From Pseudomonadales bacterium (GTDB taxonomy: Bacteria; Pseudomonadota; Gammaproteobacteria; Pseudomonadales; Pseudohongiellaceae), in NCBI GenBank assembly GCA_022360535.1, contig JAKSCP010000001.1, forward strand, positions 1 to 13,892: a stretch of DNA of 13,892 nt. Reading direction: 5' to 3'. Shown here in pieces: positions 1-7,552 of this stretch. The notes below the pieces were generated by a model that saw nothing but the letters and a program-made list of their open reading frames with translations, was not told the origin of the DNA and did not search any database. Every line of letters starts with the position of its first letter. Positions within the stretch are counted from its first letter, which is position 1. The translations under genes were made by a program, and so were the position numbers.

Positions 1-1783
1 AGTCCAAACCAATGACACGTTCGAAACTCCTGGCCAGTTCGAAACTCGCCCGTCCGACTGCACATCCAAGGTCCAGTACTTTTTGCGAGTTGGTGCTGTA
101 CTCATTGACCAGCTCCGCCGTGCGAGTAATCAAATTTTGTACGTTGGGAAACTCTATGGACGAGGCGAGTTCGTCATCTCGCTGCTCACTTTCGGAACCA
201 AAATGAAATAACAAATACTGGTTCACTACCTCGTCGGTATCGTACTTGTCACCCTTCTTTGCGGCTGCGGTCGTATCCTGAACAACACGGAAACCCGCGT
301 GCTGAAAGAAGTGTGGGCGAAAATGAAAACGTGACCAGATGCTGGCTTCATCGCCGGTGCTGATAAACGAGCCACCGAGAATCATCTGATGTTCGCCATC
401 GAAACAGGGTGTACTGAAATCCGTATAGTACGGATGAATTTCAAATTCCGGTAAGGGATAAAATGGATCTTCGCACCACTGCCAGACGTTACCGAAGCTA
501 TCGTGAAAACCCTTGCTGTTTGCTGGCAGGGCATCAACCGCTGCTTCGCTTCCCCAGCGCAAGTTGTGATTGATTGCTACCGACTGTTCGGCTTGCATCA
601 CGTAATCCAGCTCAACTGCATAACTGTTATCTGACCGCTCATCGCCAGCCTTGCCCAACGACGAGTCTCTGATGGCAAGATGTTCACTCTCCTGCAACAG
701 CCGGTAAGGTAATTTCGCATCGTCGAGTTCACTTAACCAGGCACAGTAGGCTTTGGCCTCATAAAAATTAACCACGGCGGGCCAACTCCATTGCATTGGA
801 ATCTCAGAGAAGGTTGTGCGGAGTTTGAAACGATGAGAACCGGCAGGTCCATCCTGTACCCAGAAAGTGGGCCATTTTACATTGCGAAACTGGCGCCAGC
901 CCCAGCCGGATTCCGACCAGTACTTTCTTTGCTCGTAGCCACCCGCTTTGACAAAGCGATGAAATTCTCCATTACTGATTAGGTGCTTGCTGGCGCGGAA
1001 ACTATTCACCTCGCGCGCATCGTTGCCATATTCATTGTCCCAGCCAAAACTTGGCCACTGTGCGGGTTTGCCCAGCTTTACCGTGCTGGTATCAACATCA
1101 ACGAGAGCGTTGACCGGGAAGTCCCTTCCCTCTTGGGGTTCGTGATTCTGATCCATTGGTTCAGACAGCCACTCTGGCCACTGATCAGGATGTTTCACGT
1201 ATTCAAGTGGCAGTTCCCGAATCAGAACCGAAGACGTTTCCAGATGAATACGTTCGTGTTCGAACCCCATGGCCAAAGACCAGGCAGGAGAAGACTGTGT
1301 TATGGGTTCATCCAGCGATGGATGAGTCTTGATAATGTTCCGCACCAGGTCGTAGACCTGGCGACGGTAAGCGCGTACCTCACTCAGCGAAGGCCATACA
1401 TCTTGTTCACCTTCATGCAAATCATCCCAGTTCATTTCATCAACACCGGTCTCGAACAACAATTCGAACTCCTGATTAACCGGTGCGTCTATCAAGTTGC
1501 TCACCAGTAATTTATTGACGTAAAAGCAAACCGGGTGGGCATAGTAGAAAACCAAAGGGTGGCGGGTTTTGTGATATGGCCTGACATAGAAGGCCTCGTC
1601 GCTGGCGAGCGCAGAAAACAATTGTTCCGTGAGAGCCCAGGTGTTTTCAAAATAAGCGAGAACAGCTTCTCTACCACTTGATAGATGGAGTAGTGGCAGT
1701 GAGGAATACTCTGCTGCGCTATTAGCGTCAGCGTCAGTTACATTACCCTGCGCAACTGCTTGCAGGTTGTCGATTCCAGACAT
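1..1783 (-). CDS. ovoA: 5-histidylcysteine sulfoxide synthase / putative methyltransferase OvoA (partial, 3' end cut by window edge)
   Basis: OvoA is a non-heme iron enzyme that joins cysteine and histidine with O2 to give 5-histidylcysteine sulfoxide, the first step of ovothiol A synthesis; its C-terminal domain N-methylates the 5-thiohistidine. The frame is open from an ATG at 1783 to the left edge, 594 residues without a stop. Seen in order: a DinB-like helical domain (about 30-190) with the iron-binding HX3HXE signature (H176, H180, E182, in FEHERIHLE) and an upstream candidate ligand H83 (YYAHP); an FGE-sulfatase-type domain ending in GGSFISTGDEASIWSRFHF and GFRVV; and the start of a SAM methyltransferase with motif I LDLGCAVGR at about 570-578. 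The methyltransferase part separates OvoA from EgtB. AAGGA (1791-1795) lies 7 bases before the ATG. About 100 or more C-terminal residues probably lie outside the window. It is divergent from an aminotransferase gene that may supply the next step. Confidence 0.93.
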   Translation of the reverse strand, partial: MSGIDNLQAVAQGNVTDADANSAAEYSSLPLLHLSSGREAVLAYFENTWALTEQLFSALASDEAFYVRPYHKTRHPLVFYYAHPVCFYVNKLLVSNLIDAPVNQEFELLFETGVDEMNWDDLHEGEQDVWPSLSEVRAYRRQVYDLVRNIIKTHPSLDEPITQSSPAWSLAMGFEHERIHLETSSVLIRELPLEYVKHPDQWPEWLSEPMDQNHEPQEGRDFPVNALVDVDTSTVKLGKPAQWPSFGWDNEYGNDAREVNSFRASKHLISNGEFHRFVKAGGYEQRKYWSESGWGWRQFRNVKWPTFWVQDGPAGSHRFKLRTTFSEIPMQWSWPAVVNFYEAKAYCAWLSELDDAKLPYRLLQESEHLAIRDSSLGKAGDERSDNSYAVELDYVMQAEQSVAINHNLRWGSEAAVDALPANSKGFHDSFGNVWQWCEDPFYPLPEFEIHPYYTDFSTPCFDGEHQMILGGSFISTGDEASIWSRFHFRPHFFQHAGFRVVQDTTAAAKKGDKYDTDEVVNQYLLFHFGSESEQRDDELASSIEFPNVQNLITRTAELVNEYSTNSQKVLDLGCAVGRASFELARSFERVIGLD

Positions 1784-1928
1784 AGTGGATTCCTTATTGG
1801 CTCGTCAGCCTAATCAGTTAAAATTAGCGTGTTAATTTGTAGCTGGGCTTGGTTTGTGAACTTCTTTAGAGCGCCCCGTTAGTGCTCATCAGTTGATTAA
1901 GCTTCAGACCGACCTTAGGGGATTCATA
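1784..1928. promoter_or_regulatory. Divergent intergenic region between ovoA and the aminotransferase gene
   Basis: This 145-base gap must hold the promoters of both divergent genes. It carries the ovoA ribosome binding site (minus strand, AAGGA, 1791-1795) and the one for the aminotransferase (plus strand, AGGGGA, 1917-1922). An AT-rich stretch contains a small inverted repeat, CTAAT (1810-1814) and ATTAG (1823-1827). I could not pick a convincing sigma-70 promoter in either direction. The gap is small enough that one regulator could control both genes, but that is inference. Confidence 0.4.
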
Positions 1929-3068
1929 TTGCAAAGTAAATTACCTGCCGTTGGTACTACCATTTTTACGGTTATGTCAAAAATGGCTCAGGATCATGGC
2001 GCCATTAATTTGTCTCAGGGATTTCCAGATTTCGAATGCCCTGACCGCCTGAAAGAACTTGTGGTTCATTATCTCAATGACCATAAGAATCAATATCCGC
2101 CCATGGCAGGAATTCCTTTATTACGTCAGGAGATCGCGAATAAGATCAGTTCGCTTTACGGCTATACAGCCGACCCGGAATCCCAGATTACCGTAACCTC
2201 CGGTGCGACAGAGGCTCTGTTTGATGCGGTACAGGCCATTGTCCACCAGGGCGATGAAGTCATTATGTTCGATCCCGCCTACGACTCCTATGAACCTGCT
2301 GTAGCAATGGCTGGTGGGGTGTCGATTCGACTCTCACTGCGCCTGCCCGATTACAGTGTGGACTGGGATAAGGTTGCGGATGCGATTACTGAGCGCACCC
2401 GCATGATCATCATTAATTCACCACATAACCCTTGTGGTGTCATCCTCAAGGAACATGATCTCGATGCTTTAGCTTCACTCATTGAGAATCGCAATATCAC
2501 GGTACTTTCGGATGAAGTCTATGAACACATGGTCTATGACGATCAGAGACATTGCAGTGTCCTGAGTCACCCAATATTGAAAGAAAGAAGTTTTGCGGTG
2601 TTTTCCTTTGGTAAAACCTATCATGTGACCGGTTGGAAACTGGCCTATTGTGTAGCGAACCCAACACTCACAACTGAGTTTCGAAAGATCCATCAGTTCG
2701 TCACTTTCACTACGACCAGTTTTTTGCAGTACGCCATTGCCGACTTTATGGCTGAGTGTCCGGAGCACGCCACCGAACTCGCTGGTTTCTATCAAAACAA
2801 GCGCGACACTTTCTTTGAACTGATGCGGCCATCAAGGTTTAAGCTAACTCCTTCTAATGGCACTTACTTTCAACTCGCCGACTACAGCGAAATCAGTGAT
2901 AAAGACGACATGGCGTTCGTCACTGAGCTTACCCAGGACAAAGGAGTCGCGGCGATTCCTCTCACCCCTTTTTACCGTGAAGCACCAGGAACTTCGATTG
3001 TGCGCTTTTGCTTTTGTAAAGATGACGCCACGCTGGAGCAGGCGGCCGAAATTCTCTGCCAACTCTGA
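1929..3068 (+). CDS. PLP-dependent aminotransferase, YbdL/kynurenine aminotransferase-like; candidate partner of OvoA
   Basis: Fold-type I aminotransferase that closely resembles E. coli YbdL (methionine aminotransferase), which transfers the amino group of methionine and related amino acids to 2-oxo acids. The same family includes kynurenine aminotransferase I, also called cysteine-S-conjugate beta-lyase. Residues are counted from the TTG at 1929: AINLSQGFPDF near 25-35, NQYPPMAGIPLLR substrate/PLP loop near 54-66, SGAT cofactor-phosphate loop near 91-94, NSPHNP with N167, SDEVY with D195 and Y198, and SFGKTYHVTGWK with Schiff-base lysine K229. I chose TTG 1929 because AGGGGA lies 6 bases upstream and the protein then starts QSKLPAVGTTIF, matching the family N-terminus. 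An in-frame TTG at 1893 would add 12 residues but has no ribosome binding site. Length of 379 residues fits the family (386 in E. coli). It is divergent from ovoA and 3 bases upstream of queG. Substrate is not provable from sequence; a C-S lyase (OvoB-type) role is possible. Confidence 0.9.
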   Translation: MQSKLPAVGTTIFTVMSKMAQDHGAINLSQGFPDFECPDRLKELVVHYLNDHKNQYPPMAGIPLLRQEIANKISSLYGYTADPESQITVTSGATEALFDAVQAIVHQGDEVIMFDPAYDSYEPAVAMAGGVSIRLSLRLPDYSVDWDKVADAITERTRMIIINSPHNPCGVILKEHDLDALASLIENRNITVLSDEVYEHMVYDDQRHCSVLSHPILKERSFAVFSFGKTYHVTGWKLAYCVANPTLTTEFRKIHQFVTFTTTSFLQYAIADFMAECPEHATELAGFYQNKRDTFFELMRPSRFKLTPSNGTYFQLADYSEISDKDDMAFVTELTQDKGVAAIPLTPFYREAPGTSIVRFCFCKDDATLEQAAEILCQL

Positions 3069-3071
3069 TCG

Positions 3072-4139
3072 ATGAGCCAAGCTGATATTGACCTCAACGC
3101 ATTGGCCAGTGACATAAAACACTGGGGAGCTGAACTGGGTTTTCAGCAAGTAGCCATAAGCGACACAGATCTTTCCAGTTACCATCACTCCTATAAGCGA
3201 TGGCTAGGTAACGGTTTCCATGGCGCCATGCATTACATGGAGGAGAACCAGGATAAGCGATTGCACCCCGACCAGTTGCATCCGGGTACGCTGCGCGTCA
3301 TCAGTGTGCGAATGGACTATGCACTGGAGCGCGAGAATTCCCTCGCCCCCATGAGGAGCAGGAATAAAGCCTATATCGCTCGATATGCCCGAGGTCGTGA
3401 CTACCACAAACTCATTCGTAAACGATTGCAGGCCCTGGCGAACAGGGTTCAGAACGCTATCGGAGACTTCGGTTACAGGGCGTTCGTCGATAGTGCACCG
3501 GTACTGGAGCGTGCAATGGCTGAACGATCAGGCCTGGGCTGGATAGGAAAAAACACCATGCTGATAAACAAGCGTGCCGGCTCCTGGTTTTTTCTGGGTG
3601 AGCTTTTCACCGATATTCCACTGCCAACAGATTCTGCAGATAGGGATCATTGCGGAAGCTGCAGGGCCTGCCTCGATATCTGTCCCACGGATGCCTTTGT
3701 CAGCGCTAAACAGATGGATGCCACTCGGTGTATCTCCTACCTCACCATCGAGCTGAGAACTGCAATTCCCGTCGAGTTTCGCAAAGCCATGGGCAATCGG
3801 GTTTTTGGTTGTGACGATTGCCAGCTTGTGTGCCCATGGAACAAATTCACCCGGCTCACCGAGGAAGCTGACTTCTCACCTCGTCATGGCCTGGGTGATT
3901 CCGAGCTTGTCGACTTATTTGGCTGGAATGAACAGGAATTCCTGCAGCGCACAGAAGGCTCACCGATTCGGCGCATTGGTTATGAGTGTTGGCAACGGAA
4001 TCTTGCAGTGGGATTAGGTAATGCCGAGACTTCTGAAAGAATCGTGGCGGCGCTGCGAGACCGGCTGGGCCAGAGTTCCCCTATGGTGCGGGAGCACATA
4101 GAGTGGGCATTGCAGCAACATGGGCAAAACAGCGAGTGA
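3072..4139 (+). CDS. queG: Epoxyqueuosine reductase QueG
   Basis: QueG reduces epoxyqueuosine to queuosine in the wobble position of tRNAs for Tyr, His, Asn and Asp, using a cobalamin cofactor and two [4Fe-4S] clusters; it acts in the cytoplasm. The 355-residue protein has the family motif VDSAPVLERAMAERSGLGWIGKNT near 139-162, with D140 as the likely acid catalyst, and two ferredoxin-like cysteine sets: C194, C197, C200, C204 (CGSCRACLDICP) and C220, C247, C250, C254 (GCDDCQLVCPWNK). The C-terminal part (about 300-350) looks like the HEAT-like repeat end of the family. Start ATG 3072 is 3 bases after the aminotransferase stop and has no clear Shine-Dalgarno, so translation is probably coupled. 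In E. coli queG lies beside orn and leads into nnr-tsaE; here the orn side is kept but nnr is absent from this side. The stop is 4 bases from the convergent orn stop. Confidence 0.96.
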   Translation: MSQADIDLNALASDIKHWGAELGFQQVAISDTDLSSYHHSYKRWLGNGFHGAMHYMEENQDKRLHPDQLHPGTLRVISVRMDYALERENSLAPMRSRNKAYIARYARGRDYHKLIRKRLQALANRVQNAIGDFGYRAFVDSAPVLERAMAERSGLGWIGKNTMLINKRAGSWFFLGELFTDIPLPTDSADRDHCGSCRACLDICPTDAFVSAKQMDATRCISYLTIELRTAIPVEFRKAMGNRVFGCDDCQLVCPWNKFTRLTEEADFSPRHGLGDSELVDLFGWNEQEFLQRTEGSPIRRIGYECWQRNLAVGLGNAETSERIVAALRDRLGQSSPMVREHIEWALQQHGQNSE

Positions 4140-4143
4140 CAAA

Positions 4144-4686
4144 CTATTCGAGAATGAAGTGCTCTCGATAGTATTTTAATTCGTTCACCGAATCCTTGAT
4201 GTCTTCCATTGCTTGATGAGTACCCTGCTTCACCAGGCCACTCTGAATTTCTGGCTTCCAACGGCGCACCAGTTCCTTCAGCGTGCTGACATCGAGATTT
4301 CGGTAGTGGAAGAATGCTTCCAGCTTCGGCATATAGTTCGCCAGAAATCGCCGATCCTGACAGATGCTGTTCCCGCACATGGGTGATGCGTTTGAATCGA
4401 CATATTGTGAGAGAAACTCGATAGTCTGGCGTTCCGCTTCTGCCTCATCAATATCGGAATTTTTAACTCGCTCAATCAATCCAGAGGCGCCATGGTGCCG
4501 CTGATTCCACCCATCCATCCCGTCCAGCAGGCTGGTGTCCTGCCTGACAGCAAGCACCGGGCCTTCTGCCAACAGATTGAGCTGGGAATCCGTAACCAGA
4601 GTAGCGATCTCGATAATTCTATCGGACTCAGGTACGAGTCCGGTCATCTCCAAATCGATCCAGATGAGATTTAGTTGCTTGTCCAT
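4144..4686 (-). CDS. orn: Oligoribonuclease Orn
   Basis: Orn is a 3'-5' exoribonuclease that degrades the last di- to oligoribonucleotides of RNA decay and also pGpG from c-di-GMP turnover. The protein of 180 residues (E. coli 181) has the complete DEDDh site: D11 and E13 in WIDLEMTGL, D111 in NSICQDRRFL, H157 and D162 in HQAMEDIKDSV. These positions are one less than the E. coli numbers, so the active site is intact. The frame runs upstream to 4899, but the extra residues do not resemble the family and would overlap rsgA, so ATG 4686 (MDKQLNLIWIDLEM) is the start. The ribosome binding site is weak (AAAGA about 9 bases before ATG). It is divergent from rsgA, with an extended -10 at 4735-4743, and convergent with queG. 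Confidence 0.97.
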   Translation of the reverse strand: MDKQLNLIWIDLEMTGLVPESDRIIEIATLVTDSQLNLLAEGPVLAVRQDTSLLDGMDGWNQRHHGASGLIERVKNSDIDEAEAERQTIEFLSQYVDSNASPMCGNSICQDRRFLANYMPKLEAFFHYRNLDVSTLKELVRRWKPEIQSGLVKQGTHQAMEDIKDSVNELKYYREHFILE

Positions 4687-4734
4687 AAACGTTGATCTTT
4701 GCTTGGGCGTATCGAGAACCAGGTGACAGCGTTG

Positions 4735-4743
4735 ATTGTAGCA
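4735..4743 (-). promoter_or_regulatory. Candidate extended -10 promoter for orn
   Basis: On the minus strand TGC is directly followed by TACAAT (hexamer 4735-4740, TGC 4741-4743), a 5/6 match to the sigma-70 -10 box with the extended TGn element. No good -35 box is seen at 16-18 bases, as often for extended -10 promoters. The transcript would start near 4728, giving orn a leader of about 42 bases. Confidence 0.45.
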
Positions 4744-4763
4744 AAGCTCTGCAAGCCGGAATA

Positions 4764-4772
4764 TGCCATAAT
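4764..4772 (+). promoter_or_regulatory. Candidate extended -10 promoter for rsgA
   Basis: TGC (4764-4766) is directly followed by CATAAT (4767-4772), a 5/6 match to the sigma-70 -10 box with an extended TGn element. No clear -35 box is present. The transcript would start near 4779, about 17 bases before the rsgA ATG. It lies about 25 bases from the oppositely directed orn element, so the two probably share regulatory DNA. Confidence 0.4.
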
Positions 4773-4795
4773 TCCCGCGACATATGGGCTGGTGA

Positions 4796-5791
4796 ATGAG
4801 CAAACGTAGACTCAGCAAGCAACAACAGACTCGCATTAGCGATAACCAACAGAAGCGGCTAATCGACGATGGAGCAGCTAACACTGACACATATAACAAT
4901 TGTAATGGTCGCGTGATAAGTCACTATGGTCAGCAGTTGGATGTCGAATCGCTGGAAGCAGAGACCACTGGCAAAATCTACCGCTGCCATCAACGCGCGA
5001 ATTTACCTGATCTGGTCACCGGCGACTATGTGGTTTGGGAGCGGGAGACTGATGAGACCGGAATTGTTCTTGCGCTTGGGGAACGCAGTAATCTCTTCAG
5101 CAGGCCGGGCTTTGCCGGGAAGCTGAAGCCAGTCGCTGCGAATCTCGATGTGGTGGTCATTGTAATTGCTGCCGCACCTCAGGCGTTCATGAACCTGATT
5201 GACCGTTATCTGGTTGCAGTCGGCGCGATCGGACTCAAGAGTATTTTGATCCTCAATAAAACGGATCTAATTGATAACAGTAATGCTTCCGAACTGGAGG
5301 CATTACTCTCGGTCTACCGAGAGTTAAACTTTCCAGTGTTGCGCGTGTCCGCCAGGCAGGGAGAAGGTGTGGCAGCACTGAGTGACGCACTGGCGGGAAA
5401 AACCACTGTGCTGGTTGGACAATCCGGCGTGGGTAAGTCCTCTCTTATCAATCGCCTGGGGGGAGAGACCATAGCAGAAACCGGTGAACTTTCTGCAGCT
5501 CATGCCAAAGGCACTCACACTACGACTACCGCGCGGCTTTTCCATCTTCCCGGTTTCGACTTGATCGATTCCCCGGGTATCAGAGAATTCGAATTAGGGC
5601 ATATAGAACCTGAACAGGTTGTTGTGGGTTTTCCCGAAATCATGTCTCACGCTGAGCACTGCAAGTTTCGTGACTGCAAACATGGCACTGAGCCGGGTTG
5701 CGAAGTGCGCGAAGCAGTAGCCAGGGGATTAATTCACCCGGATCGCATGCAAAGCTACGAACAGATAGTTCGCAGTATCACAGCGGCTTGA
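4796..5791 (+). CDS. rsgA: Small ribosomal subunit biogenesis GTPase RsgA
   Basis: RsgA is a circularly permuted GTPase that binds the 30S subunit late in assembly, checks the decoding centre and releases RbfA. The 331-residue protein (E. coli 350) shows an N-terminal OB-fold (about 35-105, with GDYVVWERE), then the permuted GTPase order: G4 NKTD (154-157), G5-like RVSARQGEG (183-191), G1 GQSGVGKS (208-215), switch HTTTTARL (241-248) and G3 DSPG (258-261). A C-terminal zinc knuckle follows, with C289, C294, H296 and C302. The basic, glutamine-rich N-terminus (SKRRLSKQQQTR) fits rRNA binding. ATG 4796 is used; its ribosome binding site is weak. rhdA follows after 27 bases. Confidence 0.97.
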   Translation: MSKRRLSKQQQTRISDNQQKRLIDDGAANTDTYNNCNGRVISHYGQQLDVESLEAETTGKIYRCHQRANLPDLVTGDYVVWERETDETGIVLALGERSNLFSRPGFAGKLKPVAANLDVVVIVIAAAPQAFMNLIDRYLVAVGAIGLKSILILNKTDLIDNSNASELEALLSVYRELNFPVLRVSARQGEGVAALSDALAGKTTVLVGQSGVGKSSLINRLGGETIAETGELSAAHAKGTHTTTTARLFHLPGFDLIDSPGIREFELGHIEPEQVVVGFPEIMSHAEHCKFRDCKHGTEPGCEVREAVARGLIHPDRMQSYEQIVRSITAA

Positions 5792-5802
5792 GTATTCCCA
5801 AG

Positions 5803-5811
5803 TGATACAAT
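5803..5811 (+). promoter_or_regulatory. Candidate extended -10 element just upstream of rhdA
   Basis: TGA (5803-5805) followed by TACAAT (5806-5811) gives an extended -10 sequence in the short rsgA-rhdA gap. Only 7 bases separate the hexamer from the rhdA ATG (5819), so a transcript started here would begin at or next to the start codon and be leaderless. No -35 box is seen. Short AT-rich matches can occur by chance. Confidence 0.25.
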
Positions 5812-5818
5812 TAGCGTC

Positions 5819-6646
5819 ATGACTAACAACTCATTGCCTTTAATTATTGAACCTGAAACCCTGCAGACGCTGCTGCCAGATGACAATCTAATTTTGGTTG
5901 CAGTGTGTAGTGCCCAAATCTACAACTCCGGCCATCTCCCTGGCTCAGTGTTAATTGAACCAGCGGAACTGGTTAGTGGCGTTAAACCGGCTACCGGCAA
6001 AATACCCAGCGCCGACAGATTGAGCGCCCTGTTTTCCCGTATTGGTCTAACCGCTGACAAACACGTTGTTGCTTACGACGATGAAGGCGGTGGTTGGGCT
6101 GGCCGCCTGATCTGGACGCTGGATGTACTGGGCCACGAGAAGTCGTCCTATCTCAATGGTGGATTGATTGCCTGGGCACGAGCTGGTTTTGCACTTGATG
6201 ATCAATTGCCAAGTGTTGCCGCTACCGAATTCACTGCCCAAATCGATCATGGACAAATTGCCCAGCTAGAGGATGTGCTGCAACAAATCGGCTCTGACAA
6301 CTCTGTGGTCTGGGACGCCCGAGCCAGACAGGAGTATGACGGTATTAAGGTCACTGCATTGCGCAACGGGCACATCCCTGGTGCGGTGAACCTGGACTGG
6401 TTGGATCTCATGGACAGAGACAACGACCTTCGCCTCAAACCGCTCACCGAGATTAGCCAGACCTTGGAATCATTGGGTGTGAGTAAAGACAAAGCGGTTA
6501 TCACCCATTGCCAGACTCACCACCGCTCAGGGCTTACTTATCTGGTAGGCAAAGCGCTGGGGCTCAATATAAAGGCCTATGACGGCAGCTGGTCGGAGTG
6601 GGGTAACGCAGACGATACGCCAATCGAAACTACTGCGAACCGCTGA
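5819..6646 (+). CDS. rhdA: Thiosulfate sulfurtransferase (rhodanese), RhdA-like
   Basis: Two-domain rhodanese of 275 residues that moves a sulfane sulfur from thiosulfate or another donor to cyanide or a thiol acceptor through a cysteine persulfide. The C-terminal domain (about 150-270) has the catalytic loop CQTHHRSG with C231. This is the unusual active-site loop known from Azotobacter vinelandii and Pseudomonas RhdA, in place of the CRxGx(R/T) loop of classical rhodaneses or the CGSGVT loop of mercaptopyruvate sulfurtransferases. The N-terminal domain (about 8-130) keeps the fold (SGHLPGSV, YLNGGLIAWARAG) but has acidic residues (YDDEGGGWAGR) where the cysteine would be, so it is the inactive half, as usual. 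No signal peptide is visible, so it is probably cytoplasmic. It sits between rsgA and psd, much as rhdA neighbours psd in Pseudomonas. psd starts 8 bases after its stop. No strong ribosome binding site is seen before ATG 5819. Confidence 0.92.
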   Translation: MTNNSLPLIIEPETLQTLLPDDNLILVAVCSAQIYNSGHLPGSVLIEPAELVSGVKPATGKIPSADRLSALFSRIGLTADKHVVAYDDEGGGWAGRLIWTLDVLGHEKSSYLNGGLIAWARAGFALDDQLPSVAATEFTAQIDHGQIAQLEDVLQQIGSDNSVVWDARARQEYDGIKVTALRNGHIPGAVNLDWLDLMDRDNDLRLKPLTEISQTLESLGVSKDKAVITHCQTHHRSGLTYLVGKALGLNIKAYDGSWSEWGNADDTPIETTANR

Positions 6647-6654
6647 TCGAATAG

Positions 6655-7533
6655 ATGTCCCGCCTGTTTGTTTTTATCCAGTATCTGCTGCCTCATCATG
6701 GGCTGTCTCGCCTGACTGGTTTTTTCGCTAGTGGCAGATTTCTGAAAAACAGTCTGATTCGTTTGTTCGTCAGGCGATATAAAGTCGACCTCAGTGAAGC
6801 GGAAATCTCAGAAGTAAGTGACTTCGAAAACTTCAACGCGTTCTTTACCCGCGCCCTTAAACCAGGTGCGCGCCCTTTAGCACTGGAGTCTCAAGGGGTT
6901 TTGTGTCCCGCCGACGGTGCGGTAAGCGAAATAGGCGCTATAGAAGAAGATAGAATTCTGCAGGCAAAAGGTCGTTACTACACAACAGCACAACTGTTGG
7001 GCGACGAAGAGATGGCTGAACAATTCTACGGCGGTAGCTTTGCCACCATCTACTTGTCTCCCCGCGACTATCATCGGGTACATATGCCCCTGGAGGGGAA
7101 ACTGATCAAGACTCTTTATGTGCCGGGCAAGCTGTTTTCGGTCAATCGGGTTACAGCCAATAACGTGGAAAATCTGTTTGCCCGTAACGAACGTCTGGTG
7201 TGCCTGTTTGAAACACCGGCCGGCGCTATGGCAGTAGTTTTGGTGGGAGCTATGATCGTCGCAGGCATTGAAACGGTATGGGCCGGACAAGTGTGCCCAA
7301 ATCGTGAGCGCAACATCAAGGAGACTGACTACCTGAATCATTCACCACCAGTGCAATTAGCAACTGGTGCAGAACTTGGCCGTTTTAAGTTGGGATCAAC
7401 TGCCATTGTGCTGTTTGAACCTGATAGTGTGCAGCTCGAAGCGAGTTTAACGGCAGATGTTCCCGTGCAAATGGGCCAACTTCTGGCACGCTATTCCCAA
7501 CAGGAAGAGAGCGAGCGGTTAGCCAAAGACTAA
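6655..7533 (+). CDS. psd: Phosphatidylserine decarboxylase proenzyme Psd
   Basis: Psd converts phosphatidylserine to phosphatidylethanolamine at the inner face of the cytoplasmic membrane. The 292-residue proenzyme cleaves itself at the LGST motif (246-249) between G247 and S248, and S248 becomes the pyruvoyl group of the alpha chain. The self-cleavage triad is present: D87 in CPADGAV, H143 in YLSPRDYHRVHMP and S248. Other family blocks are VPGKLFSVN, NLFARNERLVCLF and VGAMIVAGIETVWAG. The N-terminal part (about 1-45) is hydrophobic and basic, fitting membrane association. The C-terminal tail after LGST is shorter than in E. coli. Start ATG 6655 gives the expected N-terminus (RLFVFIQYLLPHH). 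It lies 8 bases after rhdA and has no clear Shine-Dalgarno, suggesting coupling. Confidence 0.97.
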   Translation: MSRLFVFIQYLLPHHGLSRLTGFFASGRFLKNSLIRLFVRRYKVDLSEAEISEVSDFENFNAFFTRALKPGARPLALESQGVLCPADGAVSEIGAIEEDRILQAKGRYYTTAQLLGDEEMAEQFYGGSFATIYLSPRDYHRVHMPLEGKLIKTLYVPGKLFSVNRVTANNVENLFARNERLVCLFETPAGAMAVVLVGAMIVAGIETVWAGQVCPNRERNIKETDYLNHSPPVQLATGAELGRFKLGSTAIVLFEPDSVQLEASLTADVPVQMGQLLARYSQQEESERLAKD

Positions 7534-7552
7534 ACCACAGGAAACTACAAAA

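Noticed and set aside
983..1510. 175-residue plus-strand open frame
   Set aside because: Lies antisense to the well-supported ovoA frame and shows no domain-like pattern; a shadow of the minus-strand gene.
1..1783. Ergothioneine synthase EgtB as the identity of the left gene
   Set aside because: EgtB has the same DinB and FGE-sulfatase domains, but this protein continues into a SAM methyltransferase motif (LDLGCAVGR), which is typical of OvoA.
3980..4378. 132-residue minus-strand frame over the queG/orn ends
   Set aside because: Overlaps both orn (another frame) and the end of queG; no motif.
4687..4899. N-terminal extension of orn to a start at 4899
   Set aside because: The extra 71 residues overlap rsgA and do not resemble oligoribonuclease; ATG 4686 gives the usual length.
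6877..7341. 154-residue minus-strand open frame
   Set aside because: Antisense within psd, whose catalytic residues are all in the plus frame.
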